NCBI GenBank assembly: GCA_018266845.1 | Contig: JAFDZO010000017.1 | Coordinates: 63,426 to 127,425, forward strand | Length of the DNA stretch: 64,000 nt | DNA from: Bacteroidota bacterium | GTDB taxonomy: Bacteria > Bacteroidota > Ignavibacteria > Tepidaquicellales > Tepidaquicellaceae | Direction: 5' to 3' | In this document: positions 60,626 through 64,000 of the stretch, piece after piece | Position numbering within the stretch: position 1 is the first letter of the stretch | Layout: each line of letters opens with the position of its first letter | Translations under genes and position numbers: made by a program | The notes under the pieces: model-generated | Told to the model about the DNA's origin: nothing | Database searches by the model: none | Seen by the model: only the letters and a program-made list of their open reading frames with translations

Positions 60626-61101
60626 AATTCCAAAACCATCCATGTATTGCAGCCGCAGTGTCCGGTATTTCCTAATGGGGATGAGATAAATTCAAAGCCG
60701 GATTTCAAATATAGTTTTCTTGCCTCGTTCATATTATCTAAAGTCTCAAGATATATTTTTTCATACCCGAAATTTTTCGCGGCATCCATGCACATTTCCA
60801 TCAGCTTTGAACCGGTTCCTTTTCCGCGCGCTTCTGGAAGAAGAAACATCCTTTGAAGCTCGCAGATATTTTCAGGTGAGCCGTCAAGCCGGCTGATGCC
60901 TGCTCCTCCTAAAATATTTCCGTCTTCCTCGGCAATATAGTAAACGGATTTTTCTTTCTGAAAATTTTCGTACATAGTGTGCACTGTCGGATCTTCGGCG
61001 ATTGTTCCTTTCATGTCGTCCTTGAATTCTTTCATCACGCTTAGAATTACTTCGGTTATAATGGCGCTGTCTTGCGGGACAATTTTTCTGTAGTTTATCA
61101 T
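60622..61101 (-). CDS. GNAT N-acetyltransferase
   Basis: 159 residues. The GNAT core ELQRMFLLPEARGKGTGSKLMEMCMDAAKNFGYEKIYLETLDNMNEARKLYLKSGFEF holds the acetyl-CoA pyrophosphate loop (ARGKGTG). It overlaps both neighbours by 4 bases (ATGA-type), so the three genes are co-translated. Not closely similar to the other GNAT here. Substrate unknown. Confidence 0.85.
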   Translation of the reverse strand: MINYRKIVPQDSAIITEVILSVMKEFKDDMKGTIAEDPTVHTMYENFQKEKSVYYIAEEDGNILGGAGISRLDGSPENICELQRMFLLPEARGKGTGSKLMEMCMDAAKNFGYEKIYLETLDNMNEARKLYLKSGFEFISSPLGNTGHCGCNTWMVLEL

Positions 61102-61472
61102 TTTTTTACTAAGGCAATTATATGCCCGTCTTTATCCGATATATACGCAGCGGTATCGCCCCAGTTTCTTTTTTCCATAGGGCTTATTAGCTGCGCTCCG
61201 TTTGAAACAACCGCCTGCAAAACTTCATCGGCGTTATCAAACACGAGATACAATTCGCATCTGGGAATTCCCGTTCCATTGGAAGGGTGCGGTGTTTTGT
61301 CTCCGAGAATTTTAGCGATTCCGTCATTGGGCATTAAGCCGAGCTTGCAGTTATCGGCAAGTAAAAACTCCGTCATCCCGGGAACATCTAATGACGGCTC
61401 TTTGCCAAACAATGCCTGATAAAAATTTTTGCTTTCGAGCTGATTAGAAACGTATAAGATGAATTCAATCAT
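61098..61472 (-). CDS. VOC (glyoxalase/bleomycin-resistance) superfamily protein
   Basis: 124 residues. Two beta-alpha-beta-beta-beta modules of the VOC fold: IEFILYVSNQLESKNFYQALFGKEP...MTEFLLADNCKLGLMP, then RCELYLVFDNADEVLQAVVSNGAQLISPMEKRNWGDTAAYISDKDGHIIALVKK. Metal-ligand positions include Glu56-like CELY and D-x-D-GH. Role may be a small dioxygenase, isomerase or resistance protein; operon with acetyltransferases hints at detoxification or resistance, which is inference. Confidence 0.83.
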   Translation of the reverse strand: MIEFILYVSNQLESKNFYQALFGKEPSLDVPGMTEFLLADNCKLGLMPNDGIAKILGDKTPHPSNGTGIPRCELYLVFDNADEVLQAVVSNGAQLISPMEKRNWGDTAAYISDKDGHIIALVKK

Positions 61473-61477
61473 ATTTT

Positions 61478-62323
61478 TTAAGTTGTTTTATACAAGTACC
61501 AGCCGTCTCCGATTTCTCTAATCATAATAAAACCACTCTTTTTTATTTTAGGAATTTTATTCTTATCTTTCTCATAGAAAAAACCGAAAGTGTTATCAAG
61601 CATTCCGCCTATCATAAAACAATTTTCCGCTGTCCCACTTTCAAATCTGCTTTCATAAGTAAACATATGAAGATTAAGGGAATCAAGCGCTTTAATTATA
61701 TCAGGATCTTTGCAAAAATTTTCCTGCGCATTTTCGCTTCCTTTAAATTTTTCAAAATATATATTGAGCAGTCTGGTAAACGCCGGCTTATTATCTAAAA
61801 AATATTGTATAAGTTCTTTATCTGAGAAAAGCTCAAGCCTGCATTGCATGATAAATTTCCTTATGTTAATTCTTTTTGATGGCACGGTATCTGTAGCTTT
61901 TAGCATAAGGGAATCCAGTTTTCTTAGACTATCTTCCGAAACGTTTTCATATTGCTCCAAAATTTTTGCTGCAAAACCCGTCATAGCCAGTGCCCTCATA
62001 GCTTGAATTTTCCACTCTGTATCCTTTTTAAAAAAAATATACCAGTTTTCTTTGTGCTTTCCTAATGATAGGTTTACGGCTGTAACAGCTTCTATTGAAT
62101 CCTGATAAAGAACTTCAAATTCCCTCTCTACGCTATCAGGCATTTGCTGCCCTATAGTGGAGTCAGATTTAATATCTTCCTTCATGTCACAGCAAAGATA
62201 TTTATTTTTTTCGGGAAAACCGTCTTTGCCGAAAAATTTTTGTGTTATTTCTAGTGGAGATAAATTCTGCGAATGTAAAACTGACGAGGAAATAAAAAAA
62301 AATATAAAAGTTAAAAATTTCAT
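61478..62323 (-). CDS. Secreted protein of unknown function
   Basis: 281 residues with a signal peptide (about 1-19, ending LHS-Q). No domain is recognised. The mature part is mainly helical, with KRINIRKFIMQCRLELFSDKELIQYFLDNKPAF and a C-terminal beta segment GFIMIREIGDGWYLYKTT, perhaps a ligand-binding fold. Several short motifs (QDSIEAVTAVNLSLGKHKENW) may suggest DUF4829-like lumazine-binding or similar folds, without certainty. It overlaps the upstream secreted gene by 4 bases, so the two function together. Confidence 0.65.
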   Translation of the reverse strand: MKFLTFIFFFISSSVLHSQNLSPLEITQKFFGKDGFPEKNKYLCCDMKEDIKSDSTIGQQMPDSVEREFEVLYQDSIEAVTAVNLSLGKHKENWYIFFKKDTEWKIQAMRALAMTGFAAKILEQYENVSEDSLRKLDSLMLKATDTVPSKRINIRKFIMQCRLELFSDKELIQYFLDNKPAFTRLLNIYFEKFKGSENAQENFCKDPDIIKALDSLNLHMFTYESRFESGTAENCFMIGGMLDNTFGFFYEKDKNKIPKIKKSGFIMIREIGDGWYLYKTT

Positions 62324-62820
62324 TCTTTTTCCTTTTCTAGTTTTTCCCTGATAAATTCATCTAATTTGCCCGTCTTTTCTTTTTCTATGAGTGTATCAAT
62401 TGCATTGTTCTTTTCTATTCCTCCTAAATTATAAAGATTTAAAATTGACTTTAACCCTGCAGCATTAATTTTAACTTCGTTTTCTTTGTCCTTAGTTGCA
62501 AGCTCATATTTTACAGCTCCGGCAATAAATGCCATAAGCAGATATGAATTTGCCTGTGCATAATCATTAAGATATCCGCTAATTTTAATTGTTATGCCAT
62601 GGTACCCTGCCGCGAATCTCAATATATAAAAATTAATTTCTTTTCTTAAAACAGTGTCTTTGGTAACGGGTGTTGTTTCAAGCCATTCGATTCCTTTTAA
62701 TACATTAGGAATCAGTTTCTCATAATCTTCCTGAGTGTATTTATTGTCATTCTGCGCAAATGAATTTTTCTGAAAGAAAAAAGAAATAAGAAGTAAAAAT
62801 AAAACGGCAAGTTTTTTCAC
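62320..62820 (-). CDS. Secreted protein of unknown function
   Basis: 166 residues with a signal peptide (about 1-22, ending SFA-Q). The mature protein is helical, with WLETTPVTKDTVLRKEINFYILRFAAGYHGITIKISGYLNDYAQANSYLLMAFIAGAVKYEL. Not recognised. It is the first gene of the two-gene unit with the preceding entry (62320-62323 overlap) and is divergent from yjbQ. Confidence 0.65.
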   Translation of the reverse strand: MKKLAVLFLLLISFFFQKNSFAQNDNKYTQEDYEKLIPNVLKGIEWLETTPVTKDTVLRKEINFYILRFAAGYHGITIKISGYLNDYAQANSYLLMAFIAGAVKYELATKDKENEVKINAAGLKSILNLYNLGGIEKNNAIDTLIEKEKTGKLDEFIREKLEKEKE

Positions 62821-62944
62821 AGCTATGGTTTTAAAATTAATTTATAAATTAGATGTTGAAATTTCAACTTTAAAAGAAAAAAGGAAACAAAATTTTTATT
62901 TGTATTTTCATATCTCATATAAACCATTTTCTTTATTTTCCCCT

Positions 62945-63367
62945 ATGCTCTTCTTTCAAAAAGAAATAACACTAAAAGAATACTCACGCGGATTTCATTT
63001 AATTACTTCCGAAATTCTCTCTCACATCCCGGAGATAAAAAATATCAAAACGGGTATGTGCAATATTTTTATTCAGCACACTTCGGCGGGACTTACCATA
63101 AACGAAAATGCCGACCCGACTGTGCGAAAAGATTTCGAGTCGCACTTTAACGAAATGGTGCCCGAAGATATGCCGTACTACAGGCATAACTACGAAGGCA
63201 GCGATGATATGCCCGCGCACATAAAATCATCTCTACTTGGCTGCTCGCTGAACATACCTGTAACTGACGGCGATTTGAATCTCGGTACATGGCAGGGAAT
63301 ATATTTATGCGAGCACCGCAATCACGGTGGAAGAAGAAGAATAGTGATAACCCTTTGGGGAATTTGA
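62945..63367 (+). CDS. yjbQ: YjbQ/UPF0047 family protein (secondary thiamine-phosphate synthase type)
   Basis: 140 residues from the ATG at 62945; the frame opens at 62825, but the family starts MLFFQKEITLKEYSRGFHLITSEI. Conserved features are all present: CNIFIQHTSAGLTINENADPTVRKDFE, the His in YRHNYEGSDDMPAHIKSSLLG, and DLNLGTWQGIYLCEHRNHGGRRRI. Some members show weak thiamine-phosphate synthase activity; the physiological role is unsettled. Confidence 0.92.
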   Translation: MLFFQKEITLKEYSRGFHLITSEILSHIPEIKNIKTGMCNIFIQHTSAGLTINENADPTVRKDFESHFNEMVPEDMPYYRHNYEGSDDMPAHIKSSLLGCSLNIPVTDGDLNLGTWQGIYLCEHRNHGGRRRIVITLWGI

Positions 63368-63519
63368 ATCGCTGATTTATAGTGATTTTTTAACACAGAT
63401 TTTTATGATTAATATGATGACACAGAAAAAAAAGTTACGATTAATTTTTTTACGGGTATTTTATAAAAACCACTAATAACGAATAACGAAACACAAACAA
63501 CGACCAACAAAAAACGACA

Positions 63520-64000
63520 ATGAAAAGATTACTTTTAATATTTTTACTTTTAGCTTCCGCTTCATTTGGGCAGACGACTTTATTTCAGATTGTAGAAAGC
63601 GTTCCGAAAGAAACCACTATGGAAAAATCGCGTTTACCGCGAACACAAACGGTTTGGCTTGATATGATTAAACACTCTAAAAACACTCTTGATATAGGAA
63701 TGTTTTACTTTGCAAATAAAAAAGGCGAGGCGCTTGAGCCGGTAATGGATGCAATAAAAAATGCTGCTGCGCGCGGTGTAAAAGTAAGAATATTGGTTGA
63801 CTCATCATTTTACTCCGGTTCGGAAAAATCCGTTGATGAGCTTGCGGGAATCAACAACATTACGATAGCTAAAATTTCCTTCAAAAACTCCGGCGGCGGA
63901 GTGATGCACGCAAAATATATTGTTGCCGATGAAAAGGACGTGTATTCCGGCAGCGCAAATGCCGACTGGCGCGCGCTTGACCACATTCACGAGCTTGGCG
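63520..64000 (+). CDS. Secreted phospholipase D-like protein (3' end beyond window)
   Basis: The ATG at 63520 begins the signal peptide MKRLLLIFLLLASASFG; 160 codons are present. The translation contains a helix-strand start ALEPVMDAIKNAAARGVKVRILVDSSFYSG and one complete HKD motif: MHAKYIVADEKDVYSGSANAD (His-x-Lys, then Asp and GSAN). It belongs to the PLD/nuclease superfamily and is likely periplasmic or exported. A second HKD or sorting domain may lie past the edge. The spacer upstream (63368-63519) holds AACGA/ACAACGA-type simple repeats and no gene. Confidence 0.83.
   Translation, partial: MKRLLLIFLLLASASFGQTTLFQIVESVPKETTMEKSRLPRTQTVWLDMIKHSKNTLDIGMFYFANKKGEALEPVMDAIKNAAARGVKVRILVDSSFYSGSEKSVDELAGINNITIAKISFKNSGGGVMHAKYIVADEKDVYSGSANADWRALDHIHELG

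Noticed and set aside
1-64000. tRNA, rRNA and insertion sequences
   Set aside because: Scanning the spacers by eye gave no cloverleaf, rRNA sequence, or transposase with terminal repeats. A covariance tRNA search would settle the tRNA point.

Overview
This is an AT-rich bacterial window that looks like a member of the Ignavibacteria (Bacteroidota/Chlorobiota side of the FCB group). The evidence is nine proteins ending in a type A type IX secretion (T9SS) sorting domain with the NYPNPFNP signature, a DUF4835/PorD-like protein, a Ccm (system I) cytochrome c maturation operon, and a very large investment in multiheme cytochromes. No rRNA, tRNA, CRISPR array, prophage or transposase was recognised.

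Region 1 (1-16.1 kb) is an electron-transfer superlocus. A minus-strand run reads, from its start, T9SS-exported octaheme cytochrome, T9SS protein with one CXXCH, 19-heme membrane-anchored cytochrome, cytochrome b, c554-like tetraheme cytochrome, NapC-headed 18-heme cytochrome, then ccmB, a TPR lipoprotein, ccmC, ccmD, ccmE and ccmF (cut by the window edge). Divergent from it is a porin-cytochrome operon: outer-membrane beta-barrel, 14-heme periplasmic cytochrome, heptaheme lipoprotein. The missing ABC ATPase, ccmA, follows on the plus strand after a terminator. Counting every motif gives 67 CXXCH plus 4 CX3CH/CX4CH sites. Read together, the genes can carry electrons from the quinone pool (cytochrome b and NapC-like modules) through the periplasm and a porin conduit to a T9SS-delivered surface cytochrome. 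This is a good candidate for an extracellular electron transfer system in this phylum. The 303-bp divergent promoter holds two palindromes, one with TGAT-N4-ATCA (CRP/FNR-like) spacing.

Region 2 (16.1-21.4 kb) has a TrmB-family regulator behind a long imperfect inverted repeat, then two paralogous T9SS-exported proteins. Region 3 (21.4-36.5 kb) mixes envelope sugar genes (GDP-fucose synthase, YfhO-like protein, a family 4 glycosyltransferase, dTDP-rhamnose reductase, PfkB kinase), three toxin-antitoxin modules (BrnTA, DUF433/DUF5615, DUF4160/DUF2442-HTH), an ArsR operon with three AHSA1/SRPBCC proteins behind twin operators, a tandem AAA+ protein with novel N-terminal domains, and serS.

Region 4 (36.7-49.2 kb) holds a PorD-like protein, a YCII protein, an M61 peptidase, two family 9 glycosyltransferases, FkbM and SAM methyltransferases, three tandem T9SS-exported Ycf48-like propellers, a DUF5683 protein and secG. 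Region 5 (49.4-64 kb) holds two further T9SS proteins, a methyltransferase, an SDR enzyme, an array of four GYF-RDD membrane proteins (one with a recent 243-bp internal duplication), a GNAT/GNAT/VOC operon, two secreted unknowns, YjbQ and the start of a secreted phospholipase D-like protein. Several intergenic regions carry hairpins and a shared TTACCTATGG-linked repeat.
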